Shown here piece after piece: positions 17,867 to 26,900 of a stretch of DNA of 58,413 bases (its first letter is position 1; every line of letters starts with the position of its first letter). The translations under genes and the position numbers were made by a program. The DNA comes from Paracoccaceae bacterium (GTDB lineage: Bacteria; Pseudomonadota; Alphaproteobacteria; Rhodobacterales; Rhodobacteraceae): positions 1-58,413 of the forward strand of contig JABDLJ010000034.1 in the NCBI GenBank assembly GCA_013003075.1, in the 5' to 3' direction. The notes under the pieces are model-generated. The model did not search any database and was not told where the DNA came from. It saw nothing but the letters and a program-made list of their open reading frames with translations.

Positions 17867-18699
17867 CTCGTATTGCACTGTGTTATTTCGGAATTTCCCG
17901 TTCTCTGTCATTCACGATCGGCTCGATCAGAAATAACGTCATAGGCCCGGCCCAAGCGGCGGGCGAATCGAAAAGCTACGCGCATCTCTACCGTCAGGAC
18001 AAGGTCGTCAATCCGCGGACCGGCGAAGATCACGCGATGGACCCCGACGAATACCGGCTTCTGGCTGCCGACGAGGTGCTGCTCGAGCGCCCGGATGCAT
18101 GCCTGCAAAGCCGGGGATTTGACGACTTCAAGCGCTTTGGCGATCCGTGGAAGGACAAGTTCAACTCGATGCGCAACCTGATCCACCAGCTTCATTCGCT
18201 GGACCAGGTGGGTCGCGCTGCGCTGCGCGATGGTGCGGATGTCGCGATCTTCTGCCGCCCGGACCTGCAGTACCACGACAGCCTTGCAAAGCCGCTGGCC
18301 AGCGCTCTTGCAGCGGCCCGCCCTTCGGTCCTGCTGCCGTTCTGGCAGCCGCATGGGGGCCATAACGACCGGTTCGCAATATGCGTCGGCCGGCAAGCGA
18401 TAGAGACCTACAGCCAGCGGATCTCGCAGGCGGCCGCCTATTGCGAGACGCTGGGCCGCCCGCTGCATTCAGAACGGCTTTTGGCCTACAGCCTGCAACG
18501 CGCCGGCGTCCGGGTGCGGACCATCGGCCAGACCGCAAGCCGGGTGCGCGCCGGCGGCACCCTGGCCACAGTGTGCTTCCGCCATCCCGTCCTGCGCGAT
18601 ATCGCCAATTCGGTGCGCCCGGCGGTGCGTCTGGGCCGGCAGATGCTTCCGCACCTGCAGCGCAAGCCGAAGCCGGCGCACCTGGAACGAGCCGACTGA
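17863..18699 (+). CDS. Hypothetical protein of the polysaccharide cluster
   Basis: 278 residues, not recognised at family level. It opens with ALCYFGISRSLSFTIGSIRN, a layout seen in poorly classified glycosyltransferase-like proteins of capsule loci. The middle carries DVAIFCRPDLQYHDSL (about residues 126-141), where an acidic strand end could bind a nucleotide sugar. The tail is basic. Translationally coupled to the pyruvyltransferase (ATGA). A sugar or substituent transferase is plausible but unproven. Confidence 0.6.
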   Translation: MTRIALCYFGISRSLSFTIGSIRNNVIGPAQAAGESKSYAHLYRQDKVVNPRTGEDHAMDPDEYRLLAADEVLLERPDACLQSRGFDDFKRFGDPWKDKFNSMRNLIHQLHSLDQVGRAALRDGADVAIFCRPDLQYHDSLAKPLASALAAARPSVLLPFWQPHGGHNDRFAICVGRQAIETYSQRISQAAAYCETLGRPLHSERLLAYSLQRAGVRVRTIGQTASRVRAGGTLATVCFRHPVLRDIANSVRPAVRLGRQMLPHLQRKPKPAHLERAD

Positions 18700-18789
18700 T
18701 CCCGGACCTCGGCTCGGCAACATGGTTTCGCTGCTAAACCTGTTGATGTAAGCAGCGCATAACTGCCGAGAACCCAGGTTGCGACCGTC

Positions 18790-19734
18790 ATGAAATTCAG
18801 CGTGCTGATGCCGGCCTATAATGCAGAGCCGTATATCGCCGAGGCCATCGAAAGCGTTCTGGCCCAAGGCCATGGCGACTTCGAGTTGCTGATCATGGAC
18901 GATGGCAGCACCGACGGGACGGCCGACATCATCGCCCGGTACGCTGACCCGCGCATCCGCGCCCTGCGGCAGGACAATGCCGGCAAGTCGGTTGCGGTCA
19001 ATGGCATGATCGCACTGGCGGAAGGCGACTATATCGTGATGCAGGATGCCGACGATGTCAGCGAGCCCACCCGGCTTGAGGTTCTGGCCGCGCATTTCAG
19101 CCAGCACCCTGATCACGGTGGCGCGCTTTCGGGCTATTCGTTGATCATAGATGGCGAGATGCTTGCCCCGCGCATCGAAGCCAAGGACGCCGAACAGGCG
19201 CAGGCCGAGATCATGGCGTTTCGCCTGCCGTCGCACGACCCCACGCTGTGCTGCCGCACCGATTTCGCCCGCGCCCATCCCTTCGACACCGAGCTGCGCA
19301 TCATGCAAGGCGTCGACTTCGTGTTCCGGCTGGGCGAGAGCCTGCCGCTTTCGGTGATCGGAGAGGCGCTCTACCGCTACCGCATTCACCCCAACTCGAT
19401 CACCAAGGCGGATCCCGAACGCCGGCTGGGCTTCGTGCGCAAGACCATCGACCAAGTGCGCGTGCGCCGGGGCCTGAAGCCGCTGGGCGATGCGGAATTC
19501 GAGGCCACCCTCGGGGCCGAGGCGCGCGATCCCAGCAACAACCTGATCGGGCATTTCACCGACAGCGCGTATTTGCAGCTGATGGCCGGGGACAGGCGCG
19601 GCGCGCTGCACACCGCTGCGGCGGCCTTCCGCTATGCGCGGTCCGGTACGAAAACGCTGAAACCGCTGATCTACGCGCTTGCGCCGAAGCCTCTTGCGCG
19701 GGCGATCAGAAGCCGGGGCGCCGCCTCTTTATAG
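18790..19734 (+). CDS. Glycosyltransferase family 2 protein
   Basis: 314 residues. Classic GT2 signatures: MKFSVLMPAYNAEPYIAEAI, LLIMDDGSTDGT (first Asp pair), VMQDADDVSEPTRL (DxD, about residues 86-88). YRIHPNSIT around 200 matches EpsE/WcaA-type transferases. C-terminus basic and probably membrane-associated. 90 bases after its upstream neighbour, with no notable structure between. Sugar specificity unknown. Convergent with the next gene. Confidence 0.86.
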   Translation: MKFSVLMPAYNAEPYIAEAIESVLAQGHGDFELLIMDDGSTDGTADIIARYADPRIRALRQDNAGKSVAVNGMIALAEGDYIVMQDADDVSEPTRLEVLAAHFSQHPDHGGALSGYSLIIDGEMLAPRIEAKDAEQAQAEIMAFRLPSHDPTLCCRTDFARAHPFDTELRIMQGVDFVFRLGESLPLSVIGEALYRYRIHPNSITKADPERRLGFVRKTIDQVRVRRGLKPLGDAEFEATLGAEARDPSNNLIGHFTDSAYLQLMAGDRRGALHTAAAAFRYARSGTKTLKPLIYALAPKPLARAIRSRGAASL

Positions 19735-19757
19735 GCATATCGGCGGCTCGGGCCGCC

Positions 19758-20714
19758 TTAGGCTATTCCGTTTTGCCACTCGGAGCGCTTTCGCCAGACC
19801 TCGGCCCAGGTCCGGGACGTCTCTGCTAGATGCGGCTTGCGCAGGACTTTGCCCGCGACCGATGTCGCGATCAGGCGTGACAGCGGCCAGAGCCGGAAGA
19901 CCGCGCGGCCAAGGGCCCGCTGCCATTTGGGAAAATGGCGATTGATGAGTTCCACCTTGGCGCGCAAAAGCCGGACCATCTTTTCGGATCTGACGGCCTG
20001 GCTGGCCCCGCCATAGTGTATGATCTCGGCGTCTGGCGTGACGACGGGCCGGCATCCCAGCGCCCGCGAGCGCAGGCACATATCGGTTTCCTCGCCGTAC
20101 ATCTTGAAGGCGTCGTCAAAGCCGCCAAGCGCGTCCCATGTCTCTTTGCCGATCAGCAGAAAGCATCCCGAAACGATATCGACCTCGCGCACGGTGTCGC
20201 GGGGCCAGTCGCCGAAATATTCGGAGTTGAAGAACTCCGAGCGGCGGAAGATCGCATTCAGTCCAAGCACGCGGCTGATCGTCGACCAGAGGGTCATTCG
20301 CCCAAAGCAGGACGCCGGATTGAGCGACAGATCGGCGTTCAGCGTTCGGCCGCCCCAGATGCCGGCATCCGGCCTGGACCGGGCAAAGGCGAAAAGCCGA
20401 TCGATCGCGTGATCCAGCACGACCGTGTCGGGGTTGAGCAGCAGGATCCAGTCCGTGCTGACATGGCGCATCGCGATGTGGTGCGCCGGCCCGAACCCGT
20501 GATTGCTGCTTTCGGCGATCAAGCTGGCGTTCGGGAACCTGTCGGCAACCGCCTCGGCCGAGCCGTCCGTCGAGGCATTGTCGAGGACGATAAGCTCGAA
20601 CGGTGTCTCGGTCTGATCGTATATCGACTGGATGCAGTCCAGCGTCATCTGCCGGGTCTGGTAGCTGATGACTATGATCGAGAGGTGCGGCTTTGACGTG
20701 CTGGTCTTGTTCAT
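19758..20714 (-). CDS. Glycosyltransferase family 2 protein (rhamnosyltransferase-like)
   Basis: 318 residues from the ATG at 20714 (MNKTSTSKPHLSIIVISYQT). An in-frame GTG at 20807 would add 31 residues without similarity. Motifs: FELIVLDNASTDGSAEAV, LLLNPDTVV (DxD equivalent NPD), VSGCFLLIGKETWDALGGFD, and YGEETDMCLRSRALG, a pattern typical of WcaE/RfbF-type rhamnosyl- or related transferases. C-terminal basic region. Only gene on this strand between the plus-strand transferases and the beta-helix gene. Confidence 0.85.
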   Translation of the reverse strand: MNKTSTSKPHLSIIVISYQTRQMTLDCIQSIYDQTETPFELIVLDNASTDGSAEAVADRFPNASLIAESSNHGFGPAHHIAMRHVSTDWILLLNPDTVVLDHAIDRLFAFARSRPDAGIWGGRTLNADLSLNPASCFGRMTLWSTISRVLGLNAIFRRSEFFNSEYFGDWPRDTVREVDIVSGCFLLIGKETWDALGGFDDAFKMYGEETDMCLRSRALGCRPVVTPDAEIIHYGGASQAVRSEKMVRLLRAKVELINRHFPKWQRALGRAVFRLWPLSRLIATSVAGKVLRKPHLAETSRTWAEVWRKRSEWQNGIA

Positions 20715-20940
20715 TCTGGCCCGATAATAATCTTCAGTTCTGAAAAAGCGTTTCCGTTCAGCGACATGAGCGGCCTCCGATCCCGGCCAAGGCCGGCCCG
20801 GCGCCACGGCGCATCAACGCCCTGCTACACCAAAGAGGCGCCGGAGGCAGTAGCAGATTTGCGTGCTGTCCCGGAAAACTGCCTGGGGTGCGGTTTGCAC
20901 GACACGAGGCGCCCAAGGCTGGCCCCACCAAAGCGTATGC

Positions 20941-20967
20941 CCCCGGCGCAGGAGAGCTGCGCCGGGG
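20941..20967. terminator. Perfect 11-bp GC hairpin, possible terminator
   Basis: CCCCGGCGCAG (20941-20951), loop GAGAG, CTGCGCCGGGG (20957-20967). It lies 46 bases beyond the stop of the minus-strand beta-helix gene and upstream of the minus-strand GT2 gene. No clear U-tract follows on the minus strand (GGATTTTGG on the plus side), so intrinsic termination is uncertain. Confidence 0.45.
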
Positions 20968-21012
20968 GCGGATTTTGGAATGGGCCGATAGCCCGCTGCG
21001 CGAGAGGCGGCG

Positions 21013-23622
21013 CTACATGCTCATCGACATCGGATCGAGATCGGACTCGCCGATGCTGTCATCGGTAAAGTCATCCGCGGTGTCCTCGACCGCAGGCATG
21101 ATATCGCTCAGAAGGATGATCTCGGCCGATTGCGCGGATGCGGTTTCCTCGACCTCGTCGGCCTTCGCGGCTTTGCCGTTGCCGCCGCCCTTGCCGAAGA
21201 TCTTGCCGATGAATTCCATGAAGTCGTCGAGCATCTTCGCAAGGCCGCGCTTTTCGGTTTCGACCGGTTCGGTGGTGACGAGGGTCTCTTCTTCGGTTTC
21301 CTCGTCGACGACCGGAACCGGATCGACCGGGTCCTGCAACACAGGCTGTTCCACGGGCTCCTCGGCGACCGGTTCTTGCACCGGCTCTTCCACAGGCTCT
21401 TCTGCAACTGGTTCTTGCGGCGGATCTTCTGCGACGGGTTCTACGACCGGCTCCTCCACCGGCTCTTCCACCGGCGGCTCTTCCACCGGCGGCTCGACCA
21501 CGGGTGGCTCGTCTAGGACAGGATCCGTCGCGATATCGATCGGGCCTGTCACGCCGTCGTAGATGCTGGACGGCTCGGCGGTCATCGAAAGGTCGTCGAC
21601 CGCAGCCTCGGCCGTCGCGCCCCAGGGCGCGCCGAGATAGAAGCCGTAGTCGCCGGTTGTCGGCGTATAGCCGGAGGCTGCGCCGGACCCGACAAGCTCG
21701 CCATCGACCAGAATATCGAGGGTTCCCGCAGGGCCGTCGTAGATCACCGACACATCGTGCCAGTCGGTGTCCGACAGGGCACCTTCGGCGGACGTCACTT
21801 TGTGGGAGCCTTCGCCGGTGCTCATGGAAAACTCCAGAACGCCGCCGTCGTTCACGCTGAGCGTGAAGGTCCGGTGCATCATGGCAAGCGTGCCGGTCGT
21901 CGCGGTATCATCGAGGCTGACGCCGATATCGAGTTTGAATGTATCGAGGCCATGCAGCTGATCGTTGTCGCGCAGGACCGTCAACTTGTTGTCGCCATCG
22001 AGGTGGAAAGCCTTGCCATCGCGGCCGGCGACTTGCCAGTCATTTCCCGGCGCGGTCACGTCCAGCGCGCTTTCGAAGGACGAGATATCGGCAATCCCGG
22101 AATTGAAATCGATATCGAAGATCTCGGTGGATTCCGCGACAGCCGATTGCGTGATCGAGAAGGACTGGCCGTCGCTGTTGATCACTTCCAGTTCAACCGG
22201 GTGTGTGCCGGGTTGGTCGAAGACGTGGTAGACACTCATGCCTTCCGCGACCGTACCGTCTGAGAAATGCCAATTCACCGTGGTCGTATCGGGATCGATC
22301 GGTGCGCCGTCGATCAGGCTGTATTCCGCGCTGAAGCTGACACCGAGGTTGTTGCCGGCCAGATCTTCCTGGCGCATCACGATTATGTCGGAGCCGCCTT
22401 CGTCGGACAAAAGCGAGCTGCCCGCCGCGCCATGGGAGCCGTAAAGCGGACTGTCGGGCAGTATCGAAAGATCGTAGATCGTCAGATCGCCGCCGCCGGT
22501 GAGATTGGTGATATGCTGGCTGACGTAGTTGGACAGCGTCTCGTCCGTGTAGGAGATGATGTAGTTCGAACCTGCAAGGGTTTCGCCGTTGACTTGCGAT
22601 TCGCCGACGATGTTCGAGTTGACCTCGGCGTCGGGGGAGTTGCGGATGATGATCCGGGGGTACGTCGTTGCCGGTTCCGACCCGACGCGGCTGATGTGCT
22701 CGGCGCTTTCGTTCCAGAGGACCGTGTTGTCGTAGATTTCAAGATTGAGCGTGTCCGACGCGCCGATGCCCTGCGCAAAGCCGTTATGGATGATGTTGTC
22801 GTGGATCGAGATATTGCTGTAGTAGCCGGTTTCGTCGAACGCCTCGTTGCGCAGGAAGATCGACTGCGTGCCGGCGCCGGCGGAGGCGTCGAGGATGTTG
22901 TAGCTGATCTCGACATTCTGGGTCAGCAGTTCGGCATTGGTGCCCCAGATCTGGATCATGTCGCTATGGTTTACGCTTTGCGTCGAGCCATAGAAATCAT
23001 GCATGTAGTTGTTCGAGATCACCACATCCTGGATGCCGCCGCCGCGCAGGCCATCACCCTGGATGCCGCTGATTTCATTGTGAGTAATCGTCAGGCCCTG
23101 GACTTCCATATACACGACGCCGTTGTAGTAGTTCTCGACGACATTGTGGCTGAAATTGACGTCCTGGCTGTTGCGCAGGAGAACCGCGCGCTCGCCGGCG
23201 GCGTCGAGGTCCTGTTCGGTGAGAATGCCCTCGGCGCTGCTTTCCATCGTGTTGCCAACGATCTGGATGTCGTTGGAGCCGATGACGTTGATGTCGTAAT
23301 CCCAGCTGTCGCGGGTGTCGGCGATCGCCCCGCTGTCGATGTGCATGCCCGTCACGGTGACGAACGAGCTGTTGTTGATATCCATCTGGTGGAAATGCGG
23401 GATCGATGCCTCGTCGAGCGGTTTGATCAGGATCGGATCGGCATTGCTGCCGAGGCCGCTGCCTTCGAGAAAGTACGAGCCGGCATCGCCGTCGACCAAG
23501 ATGGTTCCGCCGCCCGAGGTCGCAAAATCCTGAATTGCAGCCGCGAGCGCTTCGCTTGAATCAACTACGATCGTTTGTGTCGAGAATTCGGCATATTCGG
23601 TGTAGACTGGTTCGGGTGTCAT
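21013..23622 (-). CDS. Large right-handed beta-helix protein with PKD and LamG-like domains
   Basis: 869 residues. Residues about 15-370 are repeated short strands with Asn/Asp turns (VISNNYM, ISIHDNIIHNG, LEIYDNTVLWN), i.e. a pectate-lyase/epimerase-like parallel beta-helix. A PKD-like domain follows (about 425-500, WHFSDGTVAEG...YHVFDQPGTH), then a LamG/concanavalin-like domain (about 502-675). A Pro-Glu-Val repeat linker covers about 700-775, and the tail is acidic (ending DLDPMSMSM). There is no Sec or Tat signal and no RTX nonapeptides. Probably a secreted polysaccharide lyase, epimerase or binding protein acting on the polymer made here (inference). Export route unclear. Confidence 0.75.
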   Translation of the reverse strand: MTPEPVYTEYAEFSTQTIVVDSSEALAAAIQDFATSGGGTILVDGDAGSYFLEGSGLGSNADPILIKPLDEASIPHFHQMDINNSSFVTVTGMHIDSGAIADTRDSWDYDINVIGSNDIQIVGNTMESSAEGILTEQDLDAAGERAVLLRNSQDVNFSHNVVENYYNGVVYMEVQGLTITHNEISGIQGDGLRGGGIQDVVISNNYMHDFYGSTQSVNHSDMIQIWGTNAELLTQNVEISYNILDASAGAGTQSIFLRNEAFDETGYYSNISIHDNIIHNGFAQGIGASDTLNLEIYDNTVLWNESAEHISRVGSEPATTYPRIIIRNSPDAEVNSNIVGESQVNGETLAGSNYIISYTDETLSNYVSQHITNLTGGGDLTIYDLSILPDSPLYGSHGAAGSSLLSDEGGSDIIVMRQEDLAGNNLGVSFSAEYSLIDGAPIDPDTTTVNWHFSDGTVAEGMSVYHVFDQPGTHPVELEVINSDGQSFSITQSAVAESTEIFDIDFNSGIADISSFESALDVTAPGNDWQVAGRDGKAFHLDGDNKLTVLRDNDQLHGLDTFKLDIGVSLDDTATTGTLAMMHRTFTLSVNDGGVLEFSMSTGEGSHKVTSAEGALSDTDWHDVSVIYDGPAGTLDILVDGELVGSGAASGYTPTTGDYGFYLGAPWGATAEAAVDDLSMTAEPSSIYDGVTGPIDIATDPVLDEPPVVEPPVEEPPVEEPVEEPVVEPVAEDPPQEPVAEEPVEEPVQEPVAEEPVEQPVLQDPVDPVPVVDEETEEETLVTTEPVETEKRGLAKMLDDFMEFIGKIFGKGGGNGKAAKADEVEETASAQSAEIILLSDIMPAVEDTADDFTDDSIGESDLDPMSMSM
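21330..21515 (-). repeat. Pro/Glu/Val-rich coding repeat in the beta-helix protein
   Basis: Degenerate short tandem units encoding EEPV/EEPVxEP-type steps (for example VEPPVEEPPVEEPVEEPVV), with DNA units such as GGCTCTTCCACCGGC repeated on the plus strand. It probably forms an extended, charged spacer between the LamG-like domain and the C-terminal tail. Repeats of this kind can vary in copy number between strains. Confidence 0.75.
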
Positions 23623-23908
23623 GATGGCTTTCAGTCATTTGTTGCAGACGATGGACAAACAATTCACTGGTAACATCGAGGGTCGGGAAACAATCCCGCC
23701 GTGAGCGATGGAAAGTTGCGTTCAAATTTGTTGAAAATTGGGCCTTCAGACGTCGACTCGGCGGCAGCGCCTTGTCTGGGCGGGAATGCGCCGAGGTGAT
23801 CTGGACCCAAATTTGTCACGTCTGCGGCGGCCAGTGCGGAAACGATGGCCCCGGATTCGCCGGGCGGCGCGTGAGGTTTTGTGCTGAAGGATGTAGGGGT
23901 CCGTAAGG

Positions 23909-26900
23909 GTGCGGTGTCTGTTTAAATACCTGATATATTTGATATTCTTTCTTGCGTTGCTTCCCACCGTCACGGTGGCGCAGGAAAAAATCAACGTTTT
24001 GCCGGAAAACTCGCCATTCGTTGCAGAGCGCTTCGCAGCGGCCGAGCTTGGCCGCCATGGCCTTTGCCCCCACACCTCGAGCGCCGACTTCGTTTCGTGT
24101 GGAATCGAGGCCGGCCGGGATCATTTGAAGGCGACCGGAATGGAAATTTCTCTATTCAAAAGTAATTCTTCGCGCCCCGGAGGCTCCTCGGGCCAGGGGC
24201 CCAGCGGCAGCCCGCCGGTGTTCACAAGCGCACCGAGCATGACGCCTGCCTCGGGCTTCACCGGCGATACCTATACCTTGAGCGAAGGGGTCGCGACAGG
24301 CGACAGCGCGGTGACCCTGACGGGCGTGCTGAGCCTCGATGGCGCGGACGTGACCGCGCAGATCGTCACCAGTGGCTCGACCCTGAGCTATACCGCGGCG
24401 AGCGCGGGCACCCTGTCCTGGAGCGTTTCCGCCCAGAACAAGTACGGCGTGACGCCATCCTCGCCGGTGCAGGCCAGCGTCACGGCCCCGCCGGCCAACC
24501 AGACGATCACGATGGGCGGTGTGTCCTTCACGATCGAAGGCGCCACATCGGTGGGCCTGGATGCGGCGGGCAAGGCCTGGGCGGTGGTGCCGTCCGGCAC
24601 CGCGACGGTGACCCAGATCACCCCGGCGCAAACGGGAAGCGGCACCGGCACGATGCATGGGCTGATGCGCAACCCGGTCCGCACGACCGTGTCGGATCCC
24701 GATCAGGGCTATGACGGCAGGCTCGCCACATGGAGCGGCGCCGAGAACACGACGGTTCCGCTGCAGGTGACCGGCGGCGACATCCTGGTCAAGGTGGTCA
24801 GCCGCGCGACGATCGAGAACCGCTTTGGCGCGTTCGACGAGATCGCAGCGCTGCATATCGTTCATGCCGCGCCTGCGCCGGGCGCGTTCCTTGCCGCTTC
24901 GACCTCTTGGGCGGGCCGCGCCACGCCGGACAGCTATGCTGTCGATATCGACGGGTGGTATGCGGGCCGGACGGTTCTGCCGCACAGCGGTGTCCAGTTT
25001 CCCAGCTATGCCGATCTGATGGCGTCTCTGGATCAGTTTTACCCGCTCTTCGGCCAGATCGCAGGCGCAAGCGGTGTCGGCTACGAGAACGCATCGCCCT
25101 ATCGCTTTGGCGGCGGCGCCTCGACGGCGGCAAACTATGGCCGCTATATCGGGCAGATGATCAGCACGGCGATGCTGGCGCTGACCACGAATGTCTATTC
25201 GGAGGCGCAGACCAAGGCGATTGCCCGCAGGCTGGTCCAGCATGGAATCGAATGGGGGGATCCGTTGGTCTATGGCCCCCGCGTCATCGACCCCGATGGC
25301 GGCCACTACCAGTGGCATCAGGGACCGGTGGCCCTCGCGATGCATCTGACGGGCCGTACAGGCGAGGTGGAAGACATCATCACGCTGGCGCCCGGTAACT
25401 GGTCGCAGGCCTTTGAGATCACCTCGGACATGCTGGCCAACGATCTTGTGCCGCATGACGATCCCAACAAGCCGGCTACCTGGCGCCGCCGCACGCTGGG
25501 ATCCCAGCCCGGCGGTTCGGTTCTGCGCATCCCGTCGACATCCAGCCCGTCGATCAATGGGGGCGACTGGAACCAGCAGGAAATCCCCGCCGGCGCTGTG
25601 GCCACGCGCCAAGCGGACGGCCAGACGGCGATTGTCGCCAGCGGCACCCGGATCGGGACAGCCGCGACCATCGATGTGCCGCTGACGGGTACCAGTCCCT
25701 TTGCGCCCGGTGACGTGATCTACTTCGAGGCGCCGGCTGGCGCTGTGATGCTGGCGGATTACGACTGGACGCTGCGCGGATACACCAGCACGCGCCGGCA
25801 GCTGTATTCGCCGGCGGCGGACAACCCCTATCGGGCGCTTCAGTCCTGGGGCGGCCAGATCATGGCGCTGCACTCCTTGGGGCTGATGCATGCCAACATG
25901 GGGGCCGCAAAGGGCTATTTCGAGCGCTCGATGGCGGTGAGCGAACCAGCCGCCGGCAATGACTATCCCGAACTTGCGCAAACCTGGATGTCCCGGACCG
26001 AGATTCAGTACGACACCCAGGAAGCCTTCTTCAACGCCAACTGGCTGGCGATCAAGGACATCCCGCATCTCTTCCCGACCAACACGACCGTCACGGTGTC
26101 GCATGCGCTGACGCCCGGGCTGGTGAGCCCCGGACCCATGCAGGACGGGATCGTGATCGGCCTTCTGCCCGGAGCCGCGCAGGCGCTGGTCGAGTTTCGT
26201 GGCACCGCCGCCGGGGATCCGGACGAGATCGAGGTGCGCGTTCTGAGGCAAAGCGATGACAGCGTCGTTCAGGACTGGACCAGCGTCGACGTCGCGGCCG
26301 GAGGGGCCTGGCAGGGTGATCTGCTGTTGCCCAAGGCCGATGGCTGGTGGAAAGCCGAAGCAAGACCCAAGAACAACCCCGCCACCGTCGCGCAGCTGAC
26401 CGAAAACTTCGCCGTGGGATACAAGGTGATGCTTTTGGGCCAGTCGCAGATAACGATCGTGTCCTCGGCCGACCAGGCCGGATACGCCATGGCGACCGGC
26501 AATCGCGACACGGCGAGTTTTTATGCCTGGCAAGCCTACAATTCCGGCGGGTCGCCTGTGGACGAAAGCCTTGGACTGATAAACGATATCAACGGCTCGG
26601 ACGGTTTGCGCGCCTTTGTCGATCAGTTCCGCATCTTCGATCCCGATACGCCGCTCATGCTGATGCGCGAAAGCGTGAACGGCACCAGTATCCTCGATCT
26701 GACAGATGATGACGACGTGTCCCGCGCGTGGTCCGACCTGACGGACAAAACCGGCAAGTACGGCGGGGACGTCACGGCGGTTGTCGTCAACTGGGTCACG
26801 TCGAATGCCTCGCCGCTGGAGGGCAATGAAGGCATCGACATCCTTCAGGGCTTCAACACCTGGACCAGCGAGCATTCCAACACCCCCGACCATTCATTGG

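Noticed and set aside
24152-26893. 913-codon open frame on the minus strand
   Set aside because: Lies antisense inside the 1434-residue exported protein, which has a signal peptide and SGNH motifs; the minus frame is Arg/His-rich and without domains.
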